Assembly: GCF_023712105.1 (NCBI RefSeq)
Contig: NZ_JAMLJI010000002.1
Location: 372,001 to 436,000 of the forward strand
Length of the DNA: 64,000 bases
Reading direction: 5' to 3'
DNA from: Larsenimonas suaedae
GTDB taxonomy: Bacteria > Pseudomonadota > Gammaproteobacteria > Pseudomonadales > Halomonadaceae
Both the position numbers and the translations under genes were made by a program. Within the stretch, counting starts at the first letter, position 1. Every line of letters starts with the position of its first letter. The notes under the pieces were generated by a model that saw only the letters and a list, made by a program, of their open reading frames with translations, was not told the DNA's origin and ran no database searches. This document shows positions 1 to 8,492 of the stretch, in pieces.

Positions 1-26
1 GTCTTCGGGTCGAAATACTCGGTCAT
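1..26 (-). CDS. Start of the next gene of the molybdenum dehydrogenase operon (partial)
   Basis: Only the first eight codons (MTEYFDPK) lie in the window. On the minus strand the ATG follows a strong GGGAGGA ribosome-binding site and sits about 50 bases after the stop of the molybdopterin subunit, so it is very probably the fourth gene of that operon. In related loci (paoABCD, yagTSRQ) this position is often an XdhC/PaoD-type cofactor-insertion chaperone, but eight residues cannot confirm that. Confidence 0.5.
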
Positions 27-76
27 GGAATCCTCCCAAGCTCGAGCGGCGGCAGGCGCCGCCGCCCGGACTGGAC

Positions 77-2293
77 TCAGTTGGCCATCAGTAATCGCTC
101 GATGGAGATAGGCAGGTCGCGAATGCGCTTGCCGGTCGCGTGATACACCGCGTTGGAAATGGCGGCGGCAATGCCGGTCAAGCCGATCTCACCCACGCCG
201 CGCGCGCCGAAGGCGTTCAGGTGGTAATCGGGATAGTCGAGCAGCTCAACGTCGATCGGCGGGATGTCTGCGTGCACCGGCACGATGTAATCGGCCAGGT
301 TGGCGTTGTAGAGATAACCGCTCTTGTCGTACTCGGTCTGCTCGAACAGCGCCATGCCCAGGCCCATCACCAGGCCACCCTCGACCTGATTGCGGGCGGT
401 CATCGGGTTGATGGCGCGGCCGATGTCGATGGTGGACACGATCCGCTCGACCTTGAGCCGTGAAATGCCCGGATCCCAGCGCACCTCGACAAACACGGCG
501 CCGAATGAGCGGAAGCTGTAGTCGTTCTTCTCATCGCCCGGCTCCGCCGAGGCTTCGGCGGTAACCTGACCGATACCCAGCTCCTCAAGAAGCGTGGTGA
601 CCGGAATCGAGCGATCCCCATAGGTCAGGGCGCGGTCGTTCAACTCGATCGACTCCGAGTCGACGTCGGAAAACGCCTGCCCGTCCTGAGTGACCTTGTC
701 GATCAGCGCCTGGGTGGCGGCATCGAGTGCGGCCTTGACTGCCGGCAACACGGTTGCGGTGGCAAACGAGCCACCGGACAGCGGCCCGGAGGGCAGCGAC
801 GAGTCGCCAAGGCGCACGTCGATGTCCTCGATCGGCACGCCGCTCAGCTCGCTCGCGGTCTGGGCGACGATGGTGTAGGTGCCGGTACCGATGTCCTGCG
901 TGCCGCAGCTGACCTGCAGGCGGCCATCGGCCAAAAACGTCACCCGCGCCGAGCACTGAAGGCGCATGGCTTCCCAGCTCTGCGAGGCCATGCCGTAGCC
1001 GATGATCTCGTCACCTTCGCGCATCGCGCCGATTTCCGCAGTGCGGTTTTCCCAGCCAAAGCGCTTGGCGGCGTTGTCCCAGCATTCGATCAGGTGATTG
1101 CTCGACCACGGCAGATCGGAGGCCGGATCACGCTCGGCAAAATTCTTCTTGCGAAGCTCAACGGGGTCCATCTCGAGCTGCCAGGCCAATTCGTCCATCG
1201 CCGTTTCCAGCGCGAACAGCCCAGGCGCCTCACCGGGCGCACGCATTGGGCACGGCATGCCGTGATTGACCTCGCCGACCCGGTTAGTGACCGCCACATT
1301 CTCGCAGGCGTACATGCTGGGCGTGGCGGAAATCACCGTGTCGTTGTGCATGCCGACAAAGGCAGTTTCGTTGCTGCCATCGTGGCGGATCGAGGTCAGC
1401 GTGCCGTCGGCGCGCGCGCCAAGGCGGACGCGCTGCATCGAGCGCGGGCGGCTGCCGGCGGAGGTGAACACGCTTTGACGCGGCACCACCGTCTTGACCG
1501 GGCGTTTCAGCCGGCGTGATGCCACCGCAGTCATGATCGCGTGCGGCCACATGAAAAGCTTGCCGCCAAAGCCCGAGCCGATGAAGTGCGAGATCACATT
1601 GATCTGCTCCGGCGGCATCGAGAACACGTGCGACAGCGCATGACGCTGGAACACTACGCCCTGAGTGGACTCGTACACGGTTAGATGATCGCCGGACCAG
1701 GTGGCGGTCGAGGCGTGAAGCTCCATTGCCGCGTGGGTCTCGGTCGCGATCGAGTAGTGGTGATCGAGGGTAACCTCGGCGTTCTCATACGCCGCATCGG
1801 CCTCGCCTCGGCTCTGGCCGTCGCCCTCCTGCAAAACGCCTGGCAGGCCAGCGACGTTGTCGGCATCGAGCTCATCGAGCTGGCTTGTGACCTGATCGTT
1901 TGCGCGGTACTTGCCCTTGACGTTCTGGGCAGCGGCGCGGGCGTGCTCGAAGGTGTCGGCCACCACCAGCGCGATGTACTGGCCGTGATAGTGGATCGTG
2001 GTGTCCTCGAACGGCAGGCGCGGCTCACTGACCGTATTCTTTTCGGCGAAGCTGTTCGGTGAGTGCTTGAGGGTGCTGTCGAAATTATCGTGGTGGAAAA
2101 TATCGACCACGCCGGGCATGCCAAGCGCCTCTTCAAGCTCCAGCCCTTCAAGCTCACCGCTGGCGATGGCGCTGCCGACCGGGTAGCCATAGAGCTGGCC
2201 GTCGAGATTGATGTCGGCGGTGTAATCCGCCCCGCCTGAGAGCTTGAGCGCGCCGTCGATGCGGGGTTTCTGGGTATTCAGTGTCTCACTCAT
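77..2293 (-). CDS. Aldehyde/xanthine dehydrogenase, molybdopterin-binding large subunit (PaoC/YagR type)
   Basis: This 738-residue protein is the catalytic molybdopterin-cytosine-dinucleotide subunit of a three-subunit hydroxylase that oxidises aldehydes or N-heterocycles with water as oxygen donor. The sequence shows the a/b hammerhead region near the N-terminus, the GSGFGGK cofactor loop, RAPGE, and the GVGEIGLTG segment with the presumed base Glu702. The size matches PaoC rather than the large single-chain XDH. Its ATG overlaps the stop of the FAD subunit by four bases, so the subunits are translationally coupled. The substrate cannot be read from sequence. Confidence 0.9.
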   Translation of the reverse strand: MSETLNTQKPRIDGALKLSGGADYTADINLDGQLYGYPVGSAIASGELEGLELEEALGMPGVVDIFHHDNFDSTLKHSPNSFAEKNTVSEPRLPFEDTTIHYHGQYIALVVADTFEHARAAAQNVKGKYRANDQVTSQLDELDADNVAGLPGVLQEGDGQSRGEADAAYENAEVTLDHHYSIATETHAAMELHASTATWSGDHLTVYESTQGVVFQRHALSHVFSMPPEQINVISHFIGSGFGGKLFMWPHAIMTAVASRRLKRPVKTVVPRQSVFTSAGSRPRSMQRVRLGARADGTLTSIRHDGSNETAFVGMHNDTVISATPSMYACENVAVTNRVGEVNHGMPCPMRAPGEAPGLFALETAMDELAWQLEMDPVELRKKNFAERDPASDLPWSSNHLIECWDNAAKRFGWENRTAEIGAMREGDEIIGYGMASQSWEAMRLQCSARVTFLADGRLQVSCGTQDIGTGTYTIVAQTASELSGVPIEDIDVRLGDSSLPSGPLSGGSFATATVLPAVKAALDAATQALIDKVTQDGQAFSDVDSESIELNDRALTYGDRSIPVTTLLEELGIGQVTAEASAEPGDEKNDYSFRSFGAVFVEVRWDPGISRLKVERIVSTIDIGRAINPMTARNQVEGGLVMGLGMALFEQTEYDKSGYLYNANLADYIVPVHADIPPIDVELLDYPDYHLNAFGARGVGEIGLTGIAAAISNAVYHATGKRIRDLPISIERLLMAN

Positions 2294-3288
2294 TGGTGCT
2301 CTCCCTGGCTTGCCTGTTGCACCGCGTCCCGCAGTGCGCGCGCGATGGCCTGCTGGCCGAGCTCGACCTTGAACGCGTTGTGCTCAAGCGGTATCGCCCG
2401 CTGGAATGCCAAGAGCGCCACCTGTTCGAACATCTTCGCGGTCGCGTCTTCACCCACCAGCGCCGCTTCGGCGTCCACGGCGCGCCAGGGTTTTGTCGCA
2501 ACGCCGCCGAGCGCGATGCGCGCGGCGGTCACCTTGGTGCCCTCGAGGGTGACGATGGCCGCGCAGGAGGCGAGCGCAAACTCATAGGAGGCGCGATCGC
2601 GCAGCTTCAGGTAGGTCGAGACCGCGCCTTCAAGCGGGGCATCGAGCACCACGTGGGTAATCAGCTCATCGGAGCGCAGATCGTGCTCGCGCTCGGGGTG
2701 ATCGCCCGGGAGCAGGTGAAAATCCTCGAACGGAATCTCACGGGTGCCCTTGCGACCCTCGACCACCACGGTCGCCCCGATGGCGGCCATCGCCACGCAC
2801 ATATCAGACGGATGAGTCGCGATGCAGTGCTCGCTGGTGCCGAGGACGGCGTGGTTGCGGTTGATGCCGTCCATCGCGCTGCAGCCGGTGCCCGGTTCGC
2901 GCTTGTTGCAGGGCTTGGCCGGATCACGGAAGTACGGGCAGCGCGTTCGCTGCATGACGTTGCCGGCGGTGGTTGCCATGTTGCGAAGACCGGTGGAGGC
3001 GCCCGAGAGCAGCGCCTGGGACAGCACCGGATAGTCGCGCTCGACGCGGGCGTCGGTTGCGAGTCGGCTGTTGCTGACGCGGGCACCGATCTTGAGCCGG
3101 CCATCGTCAAGCACCTCGATCTCATCAAGGCCGAGGCGGTTGGTGTCCACCACGTGATCGGGCTGCATGACCCCAAGTTTCATCAGATCAACCAGCGTCG
3201 TGCCGCCGCCGATATAGGCGGAGCGCTCGGACTGGGCGCCGATGGCGTCTTTTACGCTTTCCGGGCGGATCAGTTCAAAACTCTGCAT
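2290..3288 (-). CDS. Aldehyde/xanthine dehydrogenase, FAD-binding subunit with extra Fe-S cysteines (PaoB/YagS type)
   Basis: This 332-residue subunit passes electrons from the molybdenum centre to FAD. An N-terminal FAD-binding motif (GGGTTLVDLMK) and the CO-dehydrogenase flavoprotein C-terminal domain are visible. Between them lies an insertion with Cys117, Cys127, Cys136 and Cys155 in the arrangement of E. coli PaoB, where equivalent cysteines hold a [4Fe-4S] cluster. This places the enzyme in the periplasmic-aldehyde-oxidase subtype, not classical XdhB. I chose the ATG at 3288; an upstream GTG at 3294 overlapping the previous stop is possible. Confidence 0.88.
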   Translation of the reverse strand: MQSFELIRPESVKDAIGAQSERSAYIGGGTTLVDLMKLGVMQPDHVVDTNRLGLDEIEVLDDGRLKIGARVSNSRLATDARVERDYPVLSQALLSGASTGLRNMATTAGNVMQRTRCPYFRDPAKPCNKREPGTGCSAMDGINRNHAVLGTSEHCIATHPSDMCVAMAAIGATVVVEGRKGTREIPFEDFHLLPGDHPEREHDLRSDELITHVVLDAPLEGAVSTYLKLRDRASYEFALASCAAIVTLEGTKVTAARIALGGVATKPWRAVDAEAALVGEDATAKMFEQVALLAFQRAIPLEHNAFKVELGQQAIARALRDAVQQASQGEHQ

Positions 3289-3290
3289 GA

Positions 3291-3827
3291 TCACGCCCCC
3301 TCGATGGTGCGATGCGCGCTCTGCACGGCATCGAGGATGTTCTTGTAGGCGCCGCAGCGACAGATATTGCCGCTCATGGCCTCCTTGATCGACGCCGGGT
3401 CCTTGGCGATGTCCTTATCGTTCAAGATCGAGGTCGCCATCATCATTTGGCCTGCCGTGCAGTAGCCGCACTGATAGGCGTCGTGCTCGAGAAAGGCCTG
3501 CTGGATCGGATGCAGCGTACCGTCTTCATCGGCCAGGCCTTCGATGGTGGTGATCTCCTGACCTTCGGCGAGCGCGGCCAACAGCAGGCAGCTGTTCATC
3601 GCGCGGCCATCGATCAATACGGTGCATGCGCCGCACTGACCGTGATCGCAGCCTTTCTTGGCGCCGGTCAGGTTCAGGCGCTCGCGCAGTGCATCGAGCA
3701 AGACAACATTGGGTTCGAGAGTAAGTGTGTGCGTCTGACCGTTGACGGTCAGCTCCATCGTCTGGAGAGACGACGTGTCATTGGGGTCGACGTGCCCCAC
3801 CGTCGCGTCGAGTGTTGCGTCTGCCAT
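3291..3827 (-). CDS. Aldehyde/xanthine dehydrogenase, [2Fe-2S] subunit (PaoA/YagT type)
   Basis: This 178-residue small subunit carries two [2Fe-2S] clusters that wire the molybdenum site to FAD. The plant-type ferredoxin cluster uses Cys60, Cys65, Cys68 and Cys80, and the helical C-terminal cluster uses Cys120, Cys123, Cys156 and Cys158 (CGYC and CRC). The start at 3827 is preferred because GAGGA lies six bases upstream; a 15-codon extension to 3872 has no better site. Unlike E. coli PaoA no Tat signal peptide is seen, so the enzyme should be cytoplasmic. It is the first gene of the operon. Confidence 0.9.
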   Translation of the reverse strand: MADATLDATVGHVDPNDTSSLQTMELTVNGQTHTLTLEPNVVLLDALRERLNLTGAKKGCDHGQCGACTVLIDGRAMNSCLLLAALAEGQEITTIEGLADEDGTLHPIQQAFLEHDAYQCGYCTAGQMMMATSILNDKDIAKDPASIKEAMSGNICRCGAYKNILDAVQSAHRTIEGA

Positions 3828-3877
3828 GACAGTCCTCATCGGTCGCGTGGCGATTATTGTTTTTCGTGCCACGTAGA

Positions 3878-3900
3878 GCGAAGGCGGTCCTCGCCTTCGC
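3878..3900. repeat. Hairpin in the leader of the molybdenum dehydrogenase operon
   Basis: A perfect 9-bp inverted repeat (GCGAAGGCG / CGCCTTCGC, 5-base loop) lies about 50 bases upstream of the first ATG of the operon. No U-tract follows on the minus strand, so it is unlikely to be a terminator for that direction. It could be a leader structure or an operator. Confidence 0.4.
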
Positions 3901-3920
3901 GATTTTCATTACGGTCGGAT

Positions 3921-3936
3921 CGTTTGCGCGCAAACG
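3921..3936. promoter_or_regulatory. 16-bp palindrome upstream of the molybdenum dehydrogenase operon (LacI-like operator)
   Basis: CGTTTGCGCGCAAACG is a perfect palindrome with a central CG, the layout used by LacI/GalR-family operators. It sits about 95 bases upstream of the operon's first start codon. No LacI-family gene is in the window, so the regulator is unknown. Confidence 0.45.
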
Positions 3937-4000
3937 ACTGCCTTCGAGCGTAGACAAGGATTGGGCGGGACGCGAGGATCGCACGTGCGACCCTTTGGGA

Positions 4001-5524
4001 TCAGGTGGGCTTCTTGAATATAAAGACGGCTGGAAAAACAATTAGATAGAGAATACCGAGCCACAGGAAGATGTCGTTGAACGCCAGCACCTCAGCCTGA
4101 ATGGCGACGCGGTCACCGATCATCTTGATTGCCGCGGCCTGAGGGTCACTGACCACGCCCATGAACTGCTGCTGATACTGGGCAAGCTGCGCGACGACCA
4201 CCTCACGGCCCTGGTTGACCGACGCGATCAGCTGCGTCCAGTGATAGTCGCGCTGGTGATCGCGCACGGTGTCCAATAGCGCAAGCCCCATGGCACCGCC
4301 CAGGTTTCGCATCACCGAGAACATGCCACTGCCATCGCCGATGTTCTGAGGTGAGAGATTGCCAAGCGCAATCCGGGAGGTCGGCACCATGCACATGATC
4401 ATGCCGATACCGCGCACCACCTGAGGCCAGAAGAACTCCCAGTAGCCTGATTCGGTGGTCAGATTGACGTTCATGAACGACCCGATGCCCGTCATCAAGA
4501 GCCCGATCCCGATCAGAAGGCGCAGATCAACCACATCGGTCAGGCGCCCGACAATCGGCGCCATCACGAACATCGCCGCCCCGGTCACGAACATGACCTC
4601 GCCGATCTGCATGCTGTTGTATTCCCGCACCGTGCCGAAATAGAGCGGCAGCAGATACACCAGTCCGTAGAGCGCGACGCCGACAGCGAACACCAGCCCG
4701 ACGCCGGTTGCGAAATTGCGCTCGCGAAAGAGTCGAAGATTGACGATCGGATGATCGACGGTAAACACCCGCCAGAAGAACAGGATGCCGGCCATCGCGC
4801 AGAGAAGGGCGAAATTCAGAATCAGGGAGCTGCTGAACCAGTCGTCGTCCGGGCCCTCTTCCAGCACGAACTCGAGCGAGCCCAGAAAGATCGCCATCAA
4901 CACCAGCCCGATCAGATCGAGGCGCTTGAGCGCGCTCTTGTCGGCGCGGTCGATGTCGAGCATGAACCACACGCCCATCGACACCAGGATGCCCGGGATC
5001 ACGTTGATCAGAAACAGCCAGTGCCAGCTCATGTGCTGGGTGATGTAGCCGCCAAGCGTCGGGCCGATCGACGGCGCGATGGTCGCCACCAGTCCGATCA
5101 CCGCCTGCACGGACCCCATCTTGTGTCGGGGAAAGATGGTAAAGCTCACCGCCTGGGTGATCGGGATCATTGCCCCGCCCATGAAGCCCTGAATCGCACG
5201 CAGGACGATCAGCTCATTGATGGAGCTCGCCAGCGCACAGCCAAGGCTTGCAAGGGTAAAGCCAACGCTTGAGATGACAAAGGCAGTGCGGGTCGAGAAG
5301 ATGCGCATCATCACCCCGGCCAGCGGAATCATGATGATCTCGGCGATCAGGTACGAGGTCTGAATCCAGGAGATTTCATCCTGGCTTGCCGACACTCCGG
5401 CCTGAATCTCGTTGAGCGAGCTGGCAACGATCTGGATGTCCAGAATGGCCATGAACATTCCAAACACCGCCGCCACGAAGCCTATACGCACTCGCCAGGA
5501 CGGCATCTCCTGCACCGGGCTCAT
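4001..5524 (-). CDS. DHA2-family MFS multidrug transporter (EmrB-like)
   Basis: This 507-residue inner-membrane protein has about 14 hydrophobic segments, the DHA2-family arrangement. Motifs seen include the early LDIQIVASSLNEI segment (motif D1-like) and the motif-C-like GPTLGGYI. It is the drug:proton antiporter of a tripartite pump and pairs with the membrane-fusion gene immediately upstream (gap six bases). The divergent TetR gene beyond that is its likely repressor. Substrates are not predictable. Confidence 0.9.
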   Translation of the reverse strand: MSPVQEMPSWRVRIGFVAAVFGMFMAILDIQIVASSLNEIQAGVSASQDEISWIQTSYLIAEIIMIPLAGVMMRIFSTRTAFVISSVGFTLASLGCALASSINELIVLRAIQGFMGGAMIPITQAVSFTIFPRHKMGSVQAVIGLVATIAPSIGPTLGGYITQHMSWHWLFLINVIPGILVSMGVWFMLDIDRADKSALKRLDLIGLVLMAIFLGSLEFVLEEGPDDDWFSSSLILNFALLCAMAGILFFWRVFTVDHPIVNLRLFRERNFATGVGLVFAVGVALYGLVYLLPLYFGTVREYNSMQIGEVMFVTGAAMFVMAPIVGRLTDVVDLRLLIGIGLLMTGIGSFMNVNLTTESGYWEFFWPQVVRGIGMIMCMVPTSRIALGNLSPQNIGDGSGMFSVMRNLGGAMGLALLDTVRDHQRDYHWTQLIASVNQGREVVVAQLAQYQQQFMGVVSDPQAAAIKMIGDRVAIQAEVLAFNDIFLWLGILYLIVFPAVFIFKKPT

Positions 5525-5530
5525 AGAGAC

Positions 5531-6652
5531 TCAGTCCTGATTGCGCGGAGTGACGTCGCGGGCGATGGGCGAGCGCGACACGGGGCCCAGATACAATCCT
5601 CGGCCATCCTCTCGCGTATCGACCCGAGGCTCCACCGACAGCCCCGCGTGCAAAAACGCCAGTTTCTTTTCAGGCCCCAGCAGGCGAATCCGCACCGGCA
5701 CCCGCTGCACGATCTTGTTGAAGTTGCCGGTGGCGTTGTCACGGGGCAGCAGACTGAACTGCGCCCCGGTCGCCGGCGCCAGACTTTCGACCACGCCCTC
5801 GAAGGTCGTGTCGGGGTAGGCATCGACGTGAACCTCCACCGACTGCCCGATGCGCATGCGGGTGATCTGGGTTTCCTTGAAATTGGCAACGACGTAGAGA
5901 TGATCCACCGGCACCAGGGTCATCAGCGTCAGCGACGGCTGCGCGTAGGTGCCCTTTTCTACCGTGACATTGCCGACCACGCCATCGAAGGGCGCGGTGA
6001 TGTGAGTTTTGGCAAGCTGGTGCTCGGCGGCCTCGAGCGCGGCGCGGGCGTTGTCCCGGTTGGCCCGGGCGTCATCGAGCGACGCCTGATAGACCGCGAG
6101 CTGACGCTGGTTCGAGGCCAGGGCGGCCTTGCTCGAGGTCACGTTGGCCTTGGCTACATCGAAATTGGCCTGATCTTCATCGAGTTGCTGGCGCGAGGAA
6201 TACTGACGCTCGACCAGCTTCTGCGTGCGTGACAGCGTCTGGCGCGCCTGGGTGTACTGCGCCTGAGCTGACGCGATGTCGGCCTTCCTCTGCTCGATCA
6301 CCGCCTGCTGCAGCTCGATGTTGCGCTGCGCCTTCACCACGGCGGCGCTGGCCTGGGCGAGCTTGGCGCGGGCCTGCTTCAAGTCGTCCTGATAATCGGT
6401 CGGGTCCAGCGCCACCAGCGTATCGCCTTCGTGCACGCGCTGATTGTGCGCCACCGGCACCCCGAGCACCCGTGCATTCACCTCGCTTCGAACCGCCACG
6501 CTGTCGCCATGAATGTAGGCGTTGTCGGTTTCTTCGAAAAAGCGGCCGGTCTGCCACCAGTGCCAGGCCCAGAAGGCGCCGGCAACGATCAATACCAGCA
6601 AGATGAGGGCGATGATCAGTCGCTTGATCCAGGTGCGTGCAATCGATGCCAT
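5531..6652 (-). CDS. HlyD-family membrane fusion protein (EmrA-like)
   Basis: This 373-residue adaptor links the inner-membrane transporter to an outer-membrane channel. It has one N-terminal membrane segment (residues ~10-30), a lipoyl-like half, a long Gln/Ala-rich coiled coil (about residues 90-210), the second lipoyl half (APFDGVVGNVTVEKGTY) and a beta-barrel domain. I start it at ATG 6652 (MASIARTWIK); the longer frame to 6799 would run through the divergent promoter and into the TetR gene. No outer-membrane TolC-like gene is adjacent. Confidence 0.9.
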   Translation of the reverse strand: MASIARTWIKRLIIALILLVLIVAGAFWAWHWWQTGRFFEETDNAYIHGDSVAVRSEVNARVLGVPVAHNQRVHEGDTLVALDPTDYQDDLKQARAKLAQASAAVVKAQRNIELQQAVIEQRKADIASAQAQYTQARQTLSRTQKLVERQYSSRQQLDEDQANFDVAKANVTSSKAALASNQRQLAVYQASLDDARANRDNARAALEAAEHQLAKTHITAPFDGVVGNVTVEKGTYAQPSLTLMTLVPVDHLYVVANFKETQITRMRIGQSVEVHVDAYPDTTFEGVVESLAPATGAQFSLLPRDNATGNFNKIVQRVPVRIRLLGPEKKLAFLHAGLSVEPRVDTREDGRGLYLGPVSRSPIARDVTPRNQD

Positions 6653-6673
6653 GACGCTCGTTCCAGTTGGACT

Positions 6674-6704
6674 CAAAAAAACGTAGCATACGCTACACTT
6701 TTTG
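6674..6704. promoter_or_regulatory. Palindromic TetR-type operator between the efflux pair and its regulator
   Basis: The divergent spacer (6653-6726) holds a perfect inverted repeat GTAGC-ATAC-GCTAC (6683-6696). It sits inside a longer imperfect one whose outer arms both read CAAAAA when each strand is read towards the centre. Size and position fit a TetR/AcrR-family operator controlling both directions. Confidence 0.65.
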
Positions 6705-6726
6705 AGGACACCAGCAGGAGCCATCG

Positions 6727-7347
6727 ATGACGCCGCCACCCGGTACCACCGTAACGCCCAAGGGGCAGCAGCGCGCCCAGCGGTTTCTCGACGCTGCACT
6801 CGAGGTGTTCACGGAGCAGGGGTTTGAAGCGGCAAGCGTCAACGAAGTGGTTCGCCGCGCCGGTGGGTCGCTTGCAACGCTCTACAAGCTTTTTGGCAGC
6901 AAGGAGGGGCTCTTCATTGCGGTCATCGAGCGCCGGGCCATGTCAGTGTTCGAGCCGATTCAGGACGCGCTGGCCAATGACCTGCTGCCCCACGATGGCC
7001 TCACGCGCTTTGGCCGTCGCCTGCTCGATTTCCTGCTCGAACCCGAAGCCCTCGCGCTCTACCGGCTGGTGCTCAACGACCTTCACCGTCACCCCGAGCT
7101 TGCCCGACGCTTTCTCGACAGCGGCCCGTTTCGAACGCTCGGTGAACTCGCCGACTACCTCGCCCACCAGGTGGCGCTCAAGCGTCTTGTCATCGACGAC
7201 TGCCGGCTTGCCGCCGGTGAATTTACCGGCATGCTGATCGGCGACCTGCACATTCAGATCATGGTCGGCCAGGTCCCGACGCTTTCCCGGGCCGAGCGCC
7301 TACGCCGGGTCGACTCAGCAGTGCGCCGGTTTCTGACCTCGGCCTAG
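6727..7347 (+). CDS. TetR/AcrR-family repressor
   Basis: This 206-residue regulator has an N-terminal helix-turn-helix (about residues 18-60, with VNEVVRRAGGSLATLYKLFGSKEGLF) and a C-terminal ligand domain of the AcrR-like type. A CAGGAG ribosome-binding site precedes the ATG. It is divergent from the EmrAB-like pair and shares a 74-base spacer containing a palindrome, so it most likely represses both the pump and itself, with release by a drug-like ligand. Confidence 0.88.
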   Translation: MTPPPGTTVTPKGQQRAQRFLDAALEVFTEQGFEAASVNEVVRRAGGSLATLYKLFGSKEGLFIAVIERRAMSVFEPIQDALANDLLPHDGLTRFGRRLLDFLLEPEALALYRLVLNDLHRHPELARRFLDSGPFRTLGELADYLAHQVALKRLVIDDCRLAAGEFTGMLIGDLHIQIMVGQVPTLSRAERLRRVDSAVRRFLTSA

Positions 7348-7370
7348 CCTTCAGTAAACATCAGTGCGGC

Positions 7371-8003
7371 TTACTTACGCCGCTTGACCAGAAACCGCCA
7401 CGGGGCGTCGCGGTGTTCGGGTTCGGCGTAGTCGATGCCGATGCGCGGGCCGGTCACCACGTCGGCGTCGTCGAAGCGCTCGCCCGGCTCAACCCAAAGC
7501 CCTTCACCGAGACAGACGTCGTGGCGGTTGAAGCGCGCCTTGGTGATGCCGAGCGCCTGGGTGAGCTTGCCGGGCCCGTTGGCAAGCTCCCGACCCTTCT
7601 TGCCTCGTCGATGGGCGATCATGCTGGCCTCGCCCTCGAGCGGCTCGATGGCGCGGATCAATACCGCACAGGGGTCATCCTCGGGGCCAACGACGAGGTT
7701 GAGCATGTCGTGAATGCCGTAGATCAGGTAGACGTAGGCGTACCCTGGCGGGCCGAACATCACCTCGGTGCGGGGCGTGCGCCCGTGGGAGGAGTGGCAG
7801 GCGGTGTCGGCAAAGCCCAGATAGCCCTCGGTTTCGGTAATGCGCCCGACCAGACGCTCACCGTCGCACTCGACCACCAGCCGGCAGCCGAGCAGGTCGC
7901 GGGCGATCTCGAGCGTATCGCGGGCGTAGAACGCGCGCTCAAGTGGCGTGGGTTGGGCAGGCCCCGAAGAAGGCGCCTCGGAAGTCAGTTCAAACGCGGA
8001 CAA
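7371..8003 (-). CDS. DNA-3-methyladenine glycosylase (AAG/MPG family)
   Basis: This 210-residue protein removes 3-methyladenine and other alkylated purines in base excision repair. Family hallmarks are RDTLEIARDLLGCRLV, the RITETEGYLG segment with the catalytic Glu, and GYAYVYLIYGIHDMLNLV. The start codon is TTG at 8003 preceded by AGGA. It is the mammalian AAG-like fold, unrelated to AlkA and Tag. It sits ten bases after the DCC-family gene and may be cotranscribed with it. Confidence 0.9.
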   Translation of the reverse strand: MSAFELTSEAPSSGPAQPTPLERAFYARDTLEIARDLLGCRLVVECDGERLVGRITETEGYLGFADTACHSSHGRTPRTEVMFGPPGYAYVYLIYGIHDMLNLVVGPEDDPCAVLIRAIEPLEGEASMIAHRRGKKGRELANGPGKLTQALGITKARFNRHDVCLGEGLWVEPGERFDDADVVTGPRIGIDYAEPEHRDAPWRFLVKRRK

Positions 8004-8012
8004 GAGAATTTC

Positions 8013-8420
8013 CTAGTTCTTATCGATGTCGCACTGCCCGGACGCACAGCTGTCGCAGCGGCGCTTGCCGGTCAGCACGCCGGAGATGGTGTAGCGGTTA
8101 CGGGCAAACCATAGATAGACCCGGTCGGCGACCGGGCGCACGAGCGGCCAGCGAAGCGGCGCGGTAAGCGCCCCCCGCCCGACCAGCGACCAGGCGCGAT
8201 GCGTTACATCGAGCCCCTTCAAGGTGTGGTCGTTGCCGTCACGGGCCAGCAGAATCGTTCGAGCTTCGTCCGGGTCGATGTCGGGGTAGCGCGTCGAGAA
8301 ATCCGGCTGCTGGATGTCCTCACAGCGAATGCGCCCGTGAGTGTCCAGCCGGGTGAGGTGGCGCACTTCGCGCACGCACAGGGGGCAGGCGCCATCATAG
8401 AACAGCGTAAGCTCCGGCAT
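8013..8420 (-). CDS. DCC-family thiol-disulfide oxidoreductase-like protein (DUF393)
   Basis: This 135-residue protein begins MPELTLFYDGACPLC, matching the DUF393/DCC signature with a thioredoxin-like CPLC motif at about residues 12-15. A second cysteine cluster (CDSCASGQC) near the C-terminus is not typical of the family core and could bind metal. The ATG at 8420 follows GAGG; the longer frame to 8453 lacks support. The biochemical role of the family is not settled. Confidence 0.8.
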   Translation of the reverse strand: MPELTLFYDGACPLCVREVRHLTRLDTHGRIRCEDIQQPDFSTRYPDIDPDEARTILLARDGNDHTLKGLDVTHRAWSLVGRGALTAPLRWPLVRPVADRVYLWFARNRYTISGVLTGKRRCDSCASGQCDIDKN

Positions 8421-8492
8421 GATGAAAGCCTCGAGTCGAAAGTGATGCCCCAAGCGTAGTCGCTTGGCACGCCCCCTGCGTCCTCATCATTG

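Noticed and set aside
2281-3348. 355-codon plus-strand frame opposite the FAD subunit
   Set aside because: It mirrors a well-supported minus-strand gene, has no family resemblance or ribosome-binding site, and arises from GC-rich third positions.
3979-3990. 12-bp palindrome TCGCACGTGCGA after the efflux transporter gene read as its terminator
   Set aside because: No T-run follows on the minus strand and the loop would be absent; left unassigned.
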